Below are positions 36,339-44,910 of a stretch of 64,000 bases of DNA, in pieces. Origin of the DNA: Sporolactobacillus sp. Y61 (GTDB taxonomy: Bacteria; Bacillota; Bacilli; Bacillales; Sporolactobacillaceae). The first letter of the stretch is position 1. Each line of letters opens with the position of its first letter. The stretch spans positions 1,364,001-1,428,000 of the forward strand of contig NZ_CP159510.1 in assembly GCF_040529185.1 (NCBI RefSeq). Direction: 5' to 3'. A program made the position numbers and the translations under genes. The notes below the pieces were generated by a model that saw nothing but the letters and a program-made list of their open reading frames with translations, had not been told where the DNA came from and made no database searches.

Positions 36339-37691
36339 ATGTGTGCTTCTGCAACTGAAACAGATTTATGGAAGAGATTTGATGAAGTAAAACCTGATCT
36401 GAAGCCTGAAGAAGCAATGGATGAAGCGAACCGCTGTCTGTTCTGTTATGATGCGCCGTGCCGGAAAGCCTGTCCGACCGGCATCAACATCCCGTCTTTT
36501 ATCAAAAAGATAACGACCGGAAATCTGCAGGGATCGGCAAGGGTAATCATGGAGGCCAACCCGATGGGGGCGACATGTGCCCGCGTTTGCCCGACCGAAG
36601 AACTCTGCGAAGGGGCCTGCGTCCTTAATCAGTTTTCCCTTCCCATTATGATCGGCGACCTTCAAAGGTATTCGACAAACTGGGCGATGAAAAATAACCC
36701 TCAGCTTTTCACAGAATGTAAGCCAAATGGAAAATCTGTGGCAGTCATCGGCAGCGGGCCTGCCGGTCTGTCAGCGGCGCGTGAACTTGCGCGCCTTGGT
36801 TACAAAGTCACTGTTTTTGAAAAAAAAGAAAAGGCGGGAGGACTGGATACGTACGGCATTGTCCCCTTCCGGCTCCCTCAGAGTATCTCTCTCTGGGAAG
36901 CAGAACAGGTGGAGCGACTGGGCGTCGAAATTCGCACCGGTGTTGAAGTGGGAAAGGATATGCCGGTTGAAAAGCTGATGCATTCACATGATGCAGTCAT
37001 TCTTGCTATCGGCATGTCCAGCGTGCCTGAGCTTCATATTCCTGGTGAAGATTTGAAAGGGGTATATGATGCCATCCAGCTGATCGAGAGAGTGAAAGAA
37101 GGTCAGATGAAGGATGATCAGTTCATGGGTAAACGTATCGCAGTGATTGGTGCTGGAAATACGGCCATTGATGCGGCTACGTGCCTGAGACGCCTGGGTG
37201 CTTCCACCGTCCGGATCGTCTATCGCCGTTCGGAGAAAGAGATGAGTGCTTATCCTTCTGAATATGCCTTTGCCCGGCAGGAAGGGATCGAATTCCGATG
37301 GCTGACCTCCCCTGAAGCGATTAAGGATGACGGAAAGGGCCATGTCGCCGGCCTGACCTGTGTGCGCATGACCCTGGGTGAAGCAGATGCTTCGGGACGT
37401 CCAAGGCCTGAAGTGATTCAGGGATCTGAATATGATCTCTCTGTTGATATTGTTGTCCGGGCGATTGGCCAGTCGCGGTATACTTCCCTGATTGATGCAC
37501 TCTGGCTGGAACACGATCAGGGGGTGGTGAAGGCAGATCCTGTGACGCATCAGACATCAAATTCCAAAGTGTATGCGGCGGGGGATGTGACTTTTGGCAG
37601 AGGGCACGGTGAAGCGATGGTGGTGGCTGCTGCTGAACAGGGGAAACAGACGGCATACGCCATCCACCGGCAGTTGTCCACTGAGAGTTAA
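36339..37691 (+). CDS. preT: NAD-dependent dihydropyrimidine dehydrogenase subunit PreT
   Basis: 450 residues. The N-terminal Fe-S region has Cys-rich motifs CLFCYDAPCRKACPTGINIP and ATCARVCPTEELCEGAC, like the glutamate synthase small-chain family. The FAD motif is AVIGSGPAGLSAARELARLG and the NAD(P) motif is AVIGAGNTAIDAATCLRRLG. PreT accepts electrons from NAD(P)H and passes them to PreA, which reduces uracil or thymine to the 5,6-dihydro form (the reaction is reversible). Length is close to the E. coli subunit (about 412), slightly longer. preA follows immediately. Confidence 0.9.
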   Translation: MCASATETDLWKRFDEVKPDLKPEEAMDEANRCLFCYDAPCRKACPTGINIPSFIKKITTGNLQGSARVIMEANPMGATCARVCPTEELCEGACVLNQFSLPIMIGDLQRYSTNWAMKNNPQLFTECKPNGKSVAVIGSGPAGLSAARELARLGYKVTVFEKKEKAGGLDTYGIVPFRLPQSISLWEAEQVERLGVEIRTGVEVGKDMPVEKLMHSHDAVILAIGMSSVPELHIPGEDLKGVYDAIQLIERVKEGQMKDDQFMGKRIAVIGAGNTAIDAATCLRRLGASTVRIVYRRSEKEMSAYPSEYAFARQEGIEFRWLTSPEAIKDDGKGHVAGLTCVRMTLGEADASGRPRPEVIQGSEYDLSVDIVVRAIGQSRYTSLIDALWLEHDQGVVKADPVTHQTSNSKVYAAGDVTFGRGHGEAMVVAAAEQGKQTAYAIHRQLSTES

Positions 37692-37707
37692 GAGAGGAGG
37701 GACTTTT

Positions 37708-38964
37708 TTGGCAGATTTACAGGTGACTTGCGCAGGAATTAAGTCGATGAACCCATTTTGGCTCGCATCCGGGCCGCCGACGAATACCGGCTATCAGGTG
37801 CAGCGTGCCTTTGAAGCCGGTTGGGGCGGCGCCGTCTGGAAGACGCTTGGAGACCCGATTATTAACGTCAGCTCGCGTTTCTCTGCGCTGCAGTACAAAG
37901 GCCGTCGTGTCGCCGGATTCAATAATATTGAACTGATTACCGACCGGCCGCTAGATGTGAATCTCAGGGAAATCTCGGAGACGAAGAAAAAGTTTCCCGG
38001 ACATGTTATCATTGCTTCTCTGATGGTGGAACCACAGCAGGAAAAATGGCACGAGATTGTGAAAAAAACAGAAGCGGCCGGGGTTGATGGACTTGAACTC
38101 AATTTTGGCTGTCCGCACGGGATGGCTGAGCGTGGCATGGGATCTGCATCGGGTCAGGTGCCTGAACTTGTTGAAAAGCAGACATACTGGGTGAAAGAGG
38201 CAGCCGAAACGCCAGTAATCGTTAAACTGACGCCGAATATTACCGATATTACGGCCACGGCTTATGCTGCGACAAGGGCAGGTGCGGATGCAATCAGTAT
38301 GATTAATACGATCAACAGTCTGATGGGCGTTAATCTTGACACATGGAACACCATTCCTGATGTCGGAGGTCAGGGGACACATGGCGGTTACTGCGGCCCT
38401 GCGGTCAAACCCATTGCCCTGAGTATGGTTGCCGCGTGTGCCCGTGATTCAGAGATTGATGTTCCGATCTCCGGTATTGGAGGTATCGAAACCTGGAAGG
38501 ATGCAGCCGAATATATGCTGATGGGAGCTTCGACGGTACAGGTCTGCACAGCTGCAATGCATCACAGCTTCCGGATGGTTGAGGATATGATCGACGGCCT
38601 GAACAACTATCTGGATGAAAAAGGACTGGCTTCAGCTATGGATCTGGTGGGAAAAACGGTGCCGAAATACCGGAACTGGGGCGATCTCAATCTGAATTAT
38701 AAAAGGGTTGCACGAATTGACACTGACCGGTGCATTAACTGCAATAAGTGTTTTATTTCCTGCGAAGATACGGCTCACCAGTGTATTGAGAGATTCATTG
38801 ATTCAGAAGGTCATCAGCAGTTAAAAGTCCGTGAGGAGGACTGCGTCGGCTGCAATCTGTGCGCAATCGTCTGTCCGGTTGACGACGCGATTCAGATGAT
38901 TGAAAAACCAGGAGATGCGCCAATGACGTGGAATCAGCGCCAGAAACTGCTGGAGAAGCTGTAA
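37708..38964 (+). CDS. preA: NAD-dependent dihydropyrimidine dehydrogenase subunit PreA
   Basis: 418 residues from TTG 37708, with AGGAGGG about 6 nt upstream; an upstream in-frame extension overlapping preT has no family match. The FMN-binding TIM barrel contains NPFWLASGPPT, the catalytic Cys loop NFGCPHGMAERGMGSASGQ, and TPNITDI. The C-terminus adds two [4Fe-4S] ferredoxin motifs, CINCNKCFISCEDTAHQC and CVGCNLCAIVCP. It reduces pyrimidines with electrons from PreT. The usual partner in this pathway, a cyclic dihydropyrimidinase, is not in the window; HyuAB genes follow instead. Confidence 0.92.
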   Translation: MADLQVTCAGIKSMNPFWLASGPPTNTGYQVQRAFEAGWGGAVWKTLGDPIINVSSRFSALQYKGRRVAGFNNIELITDRPLDVNLREISETKKKFPGHVIIASLMVEPQQEKWHEIVKKTEAAGVDGLELNFGCPHGMAERGMGSASGQVPELVEKQTYWVKEAAETPVIVKLTPNITDITATAYAATRAGADAISMINTINSLMGVNLDTWNTIPDVGGQGTHGGYCGPAVKPIALSMVAACARDSEIDVPISGIGGIETWKDAAEYMLMGASTVQVCTAAMHHSFRMVEDMIDGLNNYLDEKGLASAMDLVGKTVPKYRNWGDLNLNYKRVARIDTDRCINCNKCFISCEDTAHQCIERFIDSEGHQQLKVREEDCVGCNLCAIVCPVDDAIQMIEKPGDAPMTWNQRQKLLEKL

Positions 38965-38994
38965 GCGTGTAATGATCCAATGAGCGGAGGGAAA

Positions 38995-39225
38995 ATGATG
39001 CACGAGCATGAACAATTTCTTCTGGAAAAACGAACGGTGGATCAATTATTGAAAAATAGTAGCCGGATTATAAAAGTTGAAGAAAATTTGAACGGTGCAT
39101 TGATCCGTTTCAAGGACTCGAATCAAGAGCGCATCGGGACGATACGACTGCTTACTCCAGAAGGACGAATCTATTTCACGAATCAGCTGTTGTTAAGGAA
39201 AACAGGCGAGTCAGTCGGGTCCTGA
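38995..39225 (+). CDS. Small hypothetical protein between preA and hyuA
   Basis: 76 residues from ATG 38995, with GGAGGG 6 nt upstream. Sequence features: acidic N-terminus MMHEHEQFLLEKRTVDQLL, then GALIRFKDSNQERIGTIRLL and PEGRIYFTNQLLLRK, suggesting a small mixed alpha/beta protein without membrane segments. I do not recognise the family. Its position in the operon, with preA ending 30 bp upstream and hyuA starting 42 bp downstream, suggests an accessory role with PreTA or HyuAB. Confidence 0.6.
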   Translation: MMHEHEQFLLEKRTVDQLLKNSSRIIKVEENLNGALIRFKDSNQERIGTIRLLTPEGRIYFTNQLLLRKTGESVGS

Positions 39226-39266
39226 CTGGAAATGAGATAACTTTCACAGATGGAGGTAAGGTGTGT

Positions 39267-41351
39267 ATGAAACTCATTGGTGTAGATATTGGCGGGACTT
39301 TTACAGATATCATATATACGGATACGGATACCGATGTTTCCTATATCCACAAGACGCCGACCACAAAGGATCCTTCTATTGGAATGGTTAAAGGAATTAC
39401 AGAACTGTGCGGTCGGTATCATATCAATACGGAAGATATTGACCACATTTTTCATGGTACGACGATTGCAACGAACGCCATTCTCGAGCATAAAGGGGCT
39501 AACGTCGGTTTTATCACGACAAAGGGGTACCGGGATTTGCTGCAGATTGGCCGGCATCAGCGCCCGGAAAATTATTCCCTGACGCAGGAAATTCCCTGGC
39601 AGGATCGGGCGATCATGCAACGTCGAGACAGACGGGTCGTATCGGAACGCGTGACCGTAAAAGACGGAAAAGCCTTTGAAAAAGTCCCGCTTGATGAGCA
39701 GGGAGTTGTCCAGGTGCTGGACGATTTTAAAAAGGAGGGAATAGATTCAGTTGTTGTCGGATTTCTCTTTTCCTATCTTGATCCGGAACATGAAGATCAG
39801 GTGGGAGAAATGATTACGAAAAAATATCCCGAATTTTACGTGACCAAATCATCCAATATTTCGCCACAGTTCCGCGAGTTCGAACGGTTTACGACAGCCT
39901 GCCTGAACGGTTTTGTCGGACCAAAACTGAAAGGGTACGTCGCAAGCCTTGAGTCAAGACTTCGTCAGGAAAATATAGATTGTGATCTAATGATTATGAC
40001 GTCAAACGGCGGTGTGGCAAACTCTGGCAGAGTTTCCGAAAAACCGGTTTATACGCTGCTATCAGGGCCGGCAGCCGGCGTACTGGGCGGACAATGGGCA
40101 GGGAGGCTGTCCGGACATGACCGGTTGATCACTTTTGATATTGGCGGAACAAGTGCCGACATCGGTATCATTACCGAACGCGGATTTGCGGAAGCAACAG
40201 CAGGCGACACATGGATTGCCGGCTTCCCTGTTCAGATTCCGATGATCGATATTCATACGATCGGAGCCGGAGGGGGAAGTATTGCCTTTGTTGACGCTGG
40301 CGGTGCGTTTCAGGTTGGGCCGGAGAGTTCAGGTTCACTGCCCGGCCCCGCCTGTTATGGTCGGGGCGGGACACAGCCGACAGTAACCGATGCCGTACTG
40401 GTACTCGGCAGACTGGATCCTGAAAATTTTCTTGGCGGGGAAATGAAGATCTATCCGGAGAAAGCGATTCAGGCGGTGAACAATCTGGCCAATCAGCTAG
40501 GCCTCGGACTTTATGAGACAGCGGAGGGGATTCTTACTATTGTGAATAACAATATGGCCAATGCGATCCGGTCACGAACAATTCAGAAAGGATTTGACCC
40601 GCGCGGTTTCAGCCTGGCTGCACTGGGTGGAGGCGGCCCCATGCTTTCTGTTGAGGTGGCGCAAATTCTTGAAATACCGGAAGTCATTATTCCTCCCTAT
40701 CCGGGCATTACGTCTGCGGCCGGTCTATTAACCACTGATTTGAAATATGATGCGGTTCAGACCATTTTTATCGCAAGTGACCAGGTGGATATCAATTATC
40801 TGAATGACCGGTTCCATGCACTGGAACAGGATATTACCGGACAGTTGAAAGAAGCAGGTTTTGCAGAGAATCAGATTACGCTTGACCGGTATTTTGACTG
40901 TCGCTACGCTGGACAGGGATACGAACTGCGTATTCCTGTGTCTTCCGGGATGATTGACAGCACCAATATTATGGAGATCTGGGAGACCTTTCATAAACGA
41001 CATGAACGCGAATACGGCCATGCGTTTAAGGATGCTCCGATTGAGATTGTCAATATGCGTGTGACGGGGATTGGAGATATGCCGAAAATTGGTGACCCGA
41101 ATTTTACGCAGGGCAGCCGTTCTCTGAATGAGGCGATGGTTAAAACGGCACCGGCCTGGTTCCGCTCAGAGGGTGATTTAAAAACCTTTGCTACACCTCA
41201 TTACATGAAGAATAAACTGCCGGTTAATGAATCTTTTGCGGGTCCCTGCCTTATTCTTCAGAAAGACACAACGATCGTGATTCCGCCGGACTGTGAAGTC
41301 ACGATGCTGGCAAATGGAACGATTATTGTGAAGACAGGAGGAGAAGTGTAA
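39267..41351 (+). CDS. hyuA: Hydantoinase/oxoprolinase A subunit (ATP-dependent, HyuA)
   Basis: 694 residues from ATG 39267 (GGAGG 10 nt upstream). The actin/ASKHA ATP-binding motifs are clear: LIGVDIGGTFTDIIY at the start, DHIFHGTTIATNAILEHKG, LITFDIGGTSADIGI and TIGAGGGSIAFVD. HyuA-type subunits activate the ring carbonyl with ATP, and HyuB completes the ring opening of hydantoins or 5-oxoproline. Here it sits directly after PreTA and shares the stop/start base with hyuB, so dihydrouracil or a hydantoin is the likely substrate. Confidence 0.88.
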   Translation: MKLIGVDIGGTFTDIIYTDTDTDVSYIHKTPTTKDPSIGMVKGITELCGRYHINTEDIDHIFHGTTIATNAILEHKGANVGFITTKGYRDLLQIGRHQRPENYSLTQEIPWQDRAIMQRRDRRVVSERVTVKDGKAFEKVPLDEQGVVQVLDDFKKEGIDSVVVGFLFSYLDPEHEDQVGEMITKKYPEFYVTKSSNISPQFREFERFTTACLNGFVGPKLKGYVASLESRLRQENIDCDLMIMTSNGGVANSGRVSEKPVYTLLSGPAAGVLGGQWAGRLSGHDRLITFDIGGTSADIGIITERGFAEATAGDTWIAGFPVQIPMIDIHTIGAGGGSIAFVDAGGAFQVGPESSGSLPGPACYGRGGTQPTVTDAVLVLGRLDPENFLGGEMKIYPEKAIQAVNNLANQLGLGLYETAEGILTIVNNNMANAIRSRTIQKGFDPRGFSLAALGGGGPMLSVEVAQILEIPEVIIPPYPGITSAAGLLTTDLKYDAVQTIFIASDQVDINYLNDRFHALEQDITGQLKEAGFAENQITLDRYFDCRYAGQGYELRIPVSSGMIDSTNIMEIWETFHKRHEREYGHAFKDAPIEIVNMRVTGIGDMPKIGDPNFTQGSRSLNEAMVKTAPAWFRSEGDLKTFATPHYMKNKLPVNESFAGPCLILQKDTTIVIPPDCEVTMLANGTIIVKTGGEV

Positions 41352-43113
41352 TGGTTGAAACGAAAAAAGCAATTGATCCCATTACGGCTCAGGTAGTCAG
41401 TGGAGCGCTGAAAAATGTGGCCATTGAAATGGGACATAAGCTGGCACGTATGTCGTATTCCAGCATCATTCGTGAATCTAATGACTTTGGTTGCGCCTTA
41501 ATGGATGAAAATGGACAGCAGTTGTGTGAATCCGTGAACAGTACACCGCTTCAGTCCGGACCGATACCGGGCTACCTCCTGGGCATCAAAAAAATTATGG
41601 CTGAACGAGGGGACACGTTTCATCCCGGGACGTCGTGCTGCACAATTCAACTTTCTATGGCGCGACACATGAGCCGGACTGTGGATTTTTTGTCCCTATT
41701 TTCTATAAGGGAGAACTCATTGGCTTTTCCGGTGCAACTGCGCACCAACTGGATCTTGGGGCTCTTTCGCCTGGTTCAATCGGTATCATTGACGCCGTTG
41801 ACTGCTTTGCGGAAGGATTGCAGTTCAAGGCCATCAAGGTGTATGAAAAGGGAAAGAAAGTTGATATGGTCTGGCAGATTATCCGTGATAATGTCCGTGA
41901 CAGTAAAGTGATCGGCGACATGGAGGCGGAAATTGCCACCTGCTATATTGGTGCACAGCGTTATCTTGAGATTGTTGAAAAATTCGGGCTTGAGACTGTA
42001 CGGGCGGCGCGTGATTATATGATTGATTACTCGGAACGGATTTTACGCAATGAGATTGCGAAAATACCGGATGGCACATATTCTTCGGTCGGGTATATTG
42101 ACGGCTATCTCGATGACCCGGATCCAAAACGGAAAGATCTGAAGTTCGTTGTCAACGTCACTATAAATGGAGATGACATGACAGTTGACCTGACGGGAAC
42201 ATCCGATCAAGTGGCAGATCGTCCGATCAACATGCCCTTTCCGGGGACAACCGATATGGCGGTTTACCTGACCGTTCGGACGATCCTACTCGATTCGAAG
42301 AAGTTCGGCTATATTCCGCAGAATGCGGGTATGGTCCGGCCAATCAAAATTATTGCTCCGGCAGGCACACTGGCCAATCCAACCTATCCCGCTCCTACCA
42401 TCTCCCGTTTTTGTCCGGGGAATGCGCTTGCCGATACGATTATGCACGCTCTTGGGCAAGCTGTCCCCAAACAGGTCTGCGGGGGAATCGGCAACCTGTA
42501 CATGGTGGCATACAGTGGTATGATTGACGAAAAGTACTGGGTCTACATGGACATTATGGCCGGCAGTTCAGGTGGCCGTTACGGGAAAGACGGAATTGAT
42601 GCGATTGACGTTTTATATGCGAATACAAGAAACAATCCAATTGAAGACATTGAATCGCATCATCCGCTCAGTGTCACACGTTATGAATTTCCAGATGATG
42701 CTGCCGCATCAGGGAAATATCGCGGCGGTGTCGGACCTATCCGTGATATTCAATTTACGGATGAAGGCGGATTTTCTGTTGAGGGAGAAGGTCAGAAGTA
42801 CAGTCCGTGGGGATTCGCTGGCGGTATGGATGGGACGCCGAGCAAACTGATTTTTACCGATCAGAACGGTGATCAGACAGGTTTACCCTCAAAGGTTCCT
42901 TACAAAAAGACACACAAGGGTGAAACGCTGCGCATCATCGGACCGTGCGGCGGAGGTTACGGAAATCCTTTTGAAAGGGATCCGGAACAGGTACTGGCAG
43001 ATTATCTGGATGGTTATGTTTCATTGGAACGGGCAAAAAAAGATTACGGCGTCAGCATCGAAAATAAACAGGTGAACCGGGAGAAAACGAAAAACCTCCG
43101 AGCCATGCAATAA
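41351..43113 (+). pseudogene. hyuB: Hydantoinase B subunit (HyuB) gene with one frameshift
   Basis: The first frame starts at ATG 41351 and matches HyuB to residue about 92 (SYSSIIRESNDFGCALMDEN, GDTFHPG). The correct continuation, VVLHNSTFYGATHEPDCGFF, lies in the next frame and runs uninterrupted to TAA 43113. Adding one G to the GGG at 41627-41629 restores the family sequence HPGDVVLHNSTFYG. The repaired protein would have about 587 residues, normal for HyuB, with KYRGGVGPIRDI near the end. As all surrounding genes are intact, a sequencing error is as likely as real inactivation. Confidence 0.8.
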
Positions 43114-43143
43114 ATTTCCCTGATGCTTCAGGTTACAGGATAT

Positions 43144-43198
43144 AGGAGCCCTGCGGCATGCGGTCTGTGACCTGCTGCCACTGACGGGCTCCTTTTTA
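43144..43198 (+). terminator. Intrinsic terminator of the catabolic operon
   Basis: AGGAGCCC (43144-43151) pairs with GGGCTCCT (43186-43193) around a GC-rich inner hairpin, followed by TTTTT. It lies 30 bp after hyuB. Confidence 0.7.
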
Positions 43199-43255
43199 CG
43201 TTTGTGGCTTGTTTCGTATTTACCCGGGATACAGAACTCCCGGCGGATTATCGCA

Positions 43256-43826
43256 GGCTCCGGCTGAAAAAACACTGAACCCGGCTGAAAAACTATCCGA
43301 TCCGGCTGAAAAACTATCCGATCCGGCTGAATTATTCAAATCTGCGGCTGAAAAAATACCGGCTCCGGCTGAATAACTCAGCTTAGCGGCTGAAAAAATG
43401 CTGGATCTGGCTGAATAATTCAGATTTGTGGATGAAAACCGGTCTGGCTGAATTATTCGGACTTGCGGCTGAATAAAAACTGGATCCGGCTGAATAATTC
43501 AGATTTGCGGCTGAAAAAATGCTGGATCCGGCTGAATAACTCGGATTTGCGGCTGAATACCGGTCTGGCTGAATAACCCAGATCTGCGGCTGAAAAAATA
43601 CCGGCTCCGGCTGAATAACCCGAATTTGCGGCTGAAAAAATGCTGGATCCGGCTGAATAACTCGGATTTGCGGCTGAATACCGGTCTGGCTGAATAACCC
43701 AGATCTGCGGCTGAAAAACTACCGGATCCGGCTGAATAACCCGAATTTGCGGCTGAAAAAATGCTGGATCTGGCTGAATAACTCAGAATTGCGGCTGAAA
43801 ACCGGTCCGGCTGAATAATCACATTC
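43256..43826. repeat. Intergenic array of 27 GGCTGAA motifs with 121-bp higher-order repeats
   Basis: The heptamer GGCTGAA occurs 27 times (plus one GGATGAA) in about 570 bp, spaced mostly 18-23 bp. Two sub-types alternate: GCGGCTGAAAAAATGCTGGA and CCGGCTGAATAACTC. A longer unit repeats with a 121-bp period, with copies starting at 43507, 43628 and 43749 (last copy partial). Both strands have open stretches through it (minus 43828-43499 reads FSR/FSA repeats), but the composition is purely repeat-driven and no ribosome site is evident. It fills most of the 785-bp gap between hyuB and the next gene. Confidence 0.9.
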
Positions 43827-43898
43827 AACCGGCGGAATACGAACTTTCAGCCGGACCAGTGAGCAAGTTATCCTCTCGTACGGGGAGATGAAAGGACC

Positions 43899-44831
43899 AT
43901 GAAATTTCGTGCTTATCTTGCAGCTGTGCTGTTTTCATGCATCATCGGTTTTTCGTTTTTGTTTGTCAAACTCAGTTTGCAGGAAGCAGATCCCCTGGAT
44001 GTGCTGGCGCACCGCTTTACAATTGCATTATTTTTTTCCCTGCCCTTTTTACTTTTCAGAAAGATGAAATGGTCTTTTCGGCCGCGGGATCTGCTGCTGC
44101 TTATATTACTGTCCGTTTTGAACCCTTTTTTCTATTTTCTGACTCAGGCACTTGGACTGCTCTACCTGCCTGCTTCGGAAGCGGGGATTATTCAGGCACT
44201 GCTGCCGATTTTCACCATTCTGATGGCTTCCTGGTTTCTTAAAGAGAGACAGACAGGGCTGCAGAAACTGGCTGTGAGCGTTTCCGTCCTGGGTGTGATG
44301 TTTATCTTTATGATGAATAACGTCCATTTTGGACTCGTGAAATGGCCCGGTATTGTACTGATCATGGTCAGTACGCTGACCTATGCCGGCTATAATGTAC
44401 TTGGCAGGAAGGCGGCGCAGTCTTTCCGAATGGAGGACATGACCTGCTTTATGATTTTCTCAGGATGGATCTCCTTTAATCTTATCTCTGCCGGTAACCA
44501 CATCGCTTCAGGGACAGTGGCCGGCTACTTTACGCCGCTGGCAAACCCTGTGTACCTGATCTCAGTCAGTTATCTCGGCATTCTGGCGTCGTTTACGACA
44601 TTTTTTCTGTCCAATTTCGCTCTGAAGCATATGGAGGCTTATCGATTCGGCATTTTTACGAATCTGACAACGATCATCTCCATTTTTGCCGGAACGTTTT
44701 TTCTCCATGAACAGCTGTTTTATTATCACTACATCGGCGCACTGATGGTTATAATCGGTGTCATCGGTGTGAATCTCCTTTCGCCTGTTGAGCGTATGGC
44801 AGCCGGATCTGCGGACAGGAGGTCTTCATAA
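43899..44831 (+). CDS. EamA/DMT-family transporter
   Basis: 310 residues, ten hydrophobic segments in two EamA repeats. SCIIGFSFLFVKLSLQEADP starts the first repeat. LGLLYLPASEAGIIQALLPI and TNLTTIISIFAGTFFLHEQL are the end-of-repeat motifs. It is distinct from the EamA protein encoded at 27476-28366. It is likely an exporter or permease of amino acids or small metabolites. A GGGGAGATGAAAGG ribosome site precedes the ATG. It stands downstream of the repeat array and 79 bp before an aminotransferase, so joint transcription with the next genes is possible. Confidence 0.87.
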   Translation: MKFRAYLAAVLFSCIIGFSFLFVKLSLQEADPLDVLAHRFTIALFFSLPFLLFRKMKWSFRPRDLLLLILLSVLNPFFYFLTQALGLLYLPASEAGIIQALLPIFTILMASWFLKERQTGLQKLAVSVSVLGVMFIFMMNNVHFGLVKWPGIVLIMVSTLTYAGYNVLGRKAAQSFRMEDMTCFMIFSGWISFNLISAGNHIASGTVAGYFTPLANPVYLISVSYLGILASFTTFFLSNFALKHMEAYRFGIFTNLTTIISIFAGTFFLHEQLFYYHYIGALMVIIGVIGVNLLSPVERMAAGSADRRSS

Positions 44832-44910
44832 AACGTGTTCCGGTATATTTTCACTTCTGATAAATATTTTTATATAAAGAGGATCGCCACGAAAAGATGG
44901 AGGCATGCGG

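Noticed and set aside
36984..37550. Minus-strand 188-codon ORF inside preT
   Set aside because: It is a shadow of preT, which has full flavoprotein motifs on the other strand.
37594..37707. N-terminal extension of PreA overlapping preT
   Set aside because: The extension (Trp/Arg-rich) is out of keeping with PreA proteins. TTG 37708 with AGGAGGG gives the normal length.
43256..43826. CRISPR array
   Set aside because: The repeat is only 7-9 bp and conserved flanks replace unique spacers. No cas genes are in the window.
43499..43828. Minus-strand 109-codon ORF through the repeat array
   Set aside because: The amino acid sequence only reflects the 20-bp and 121-bp DNA repeats, and no ribosome site is evident. 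Several frames are open for the same reason.
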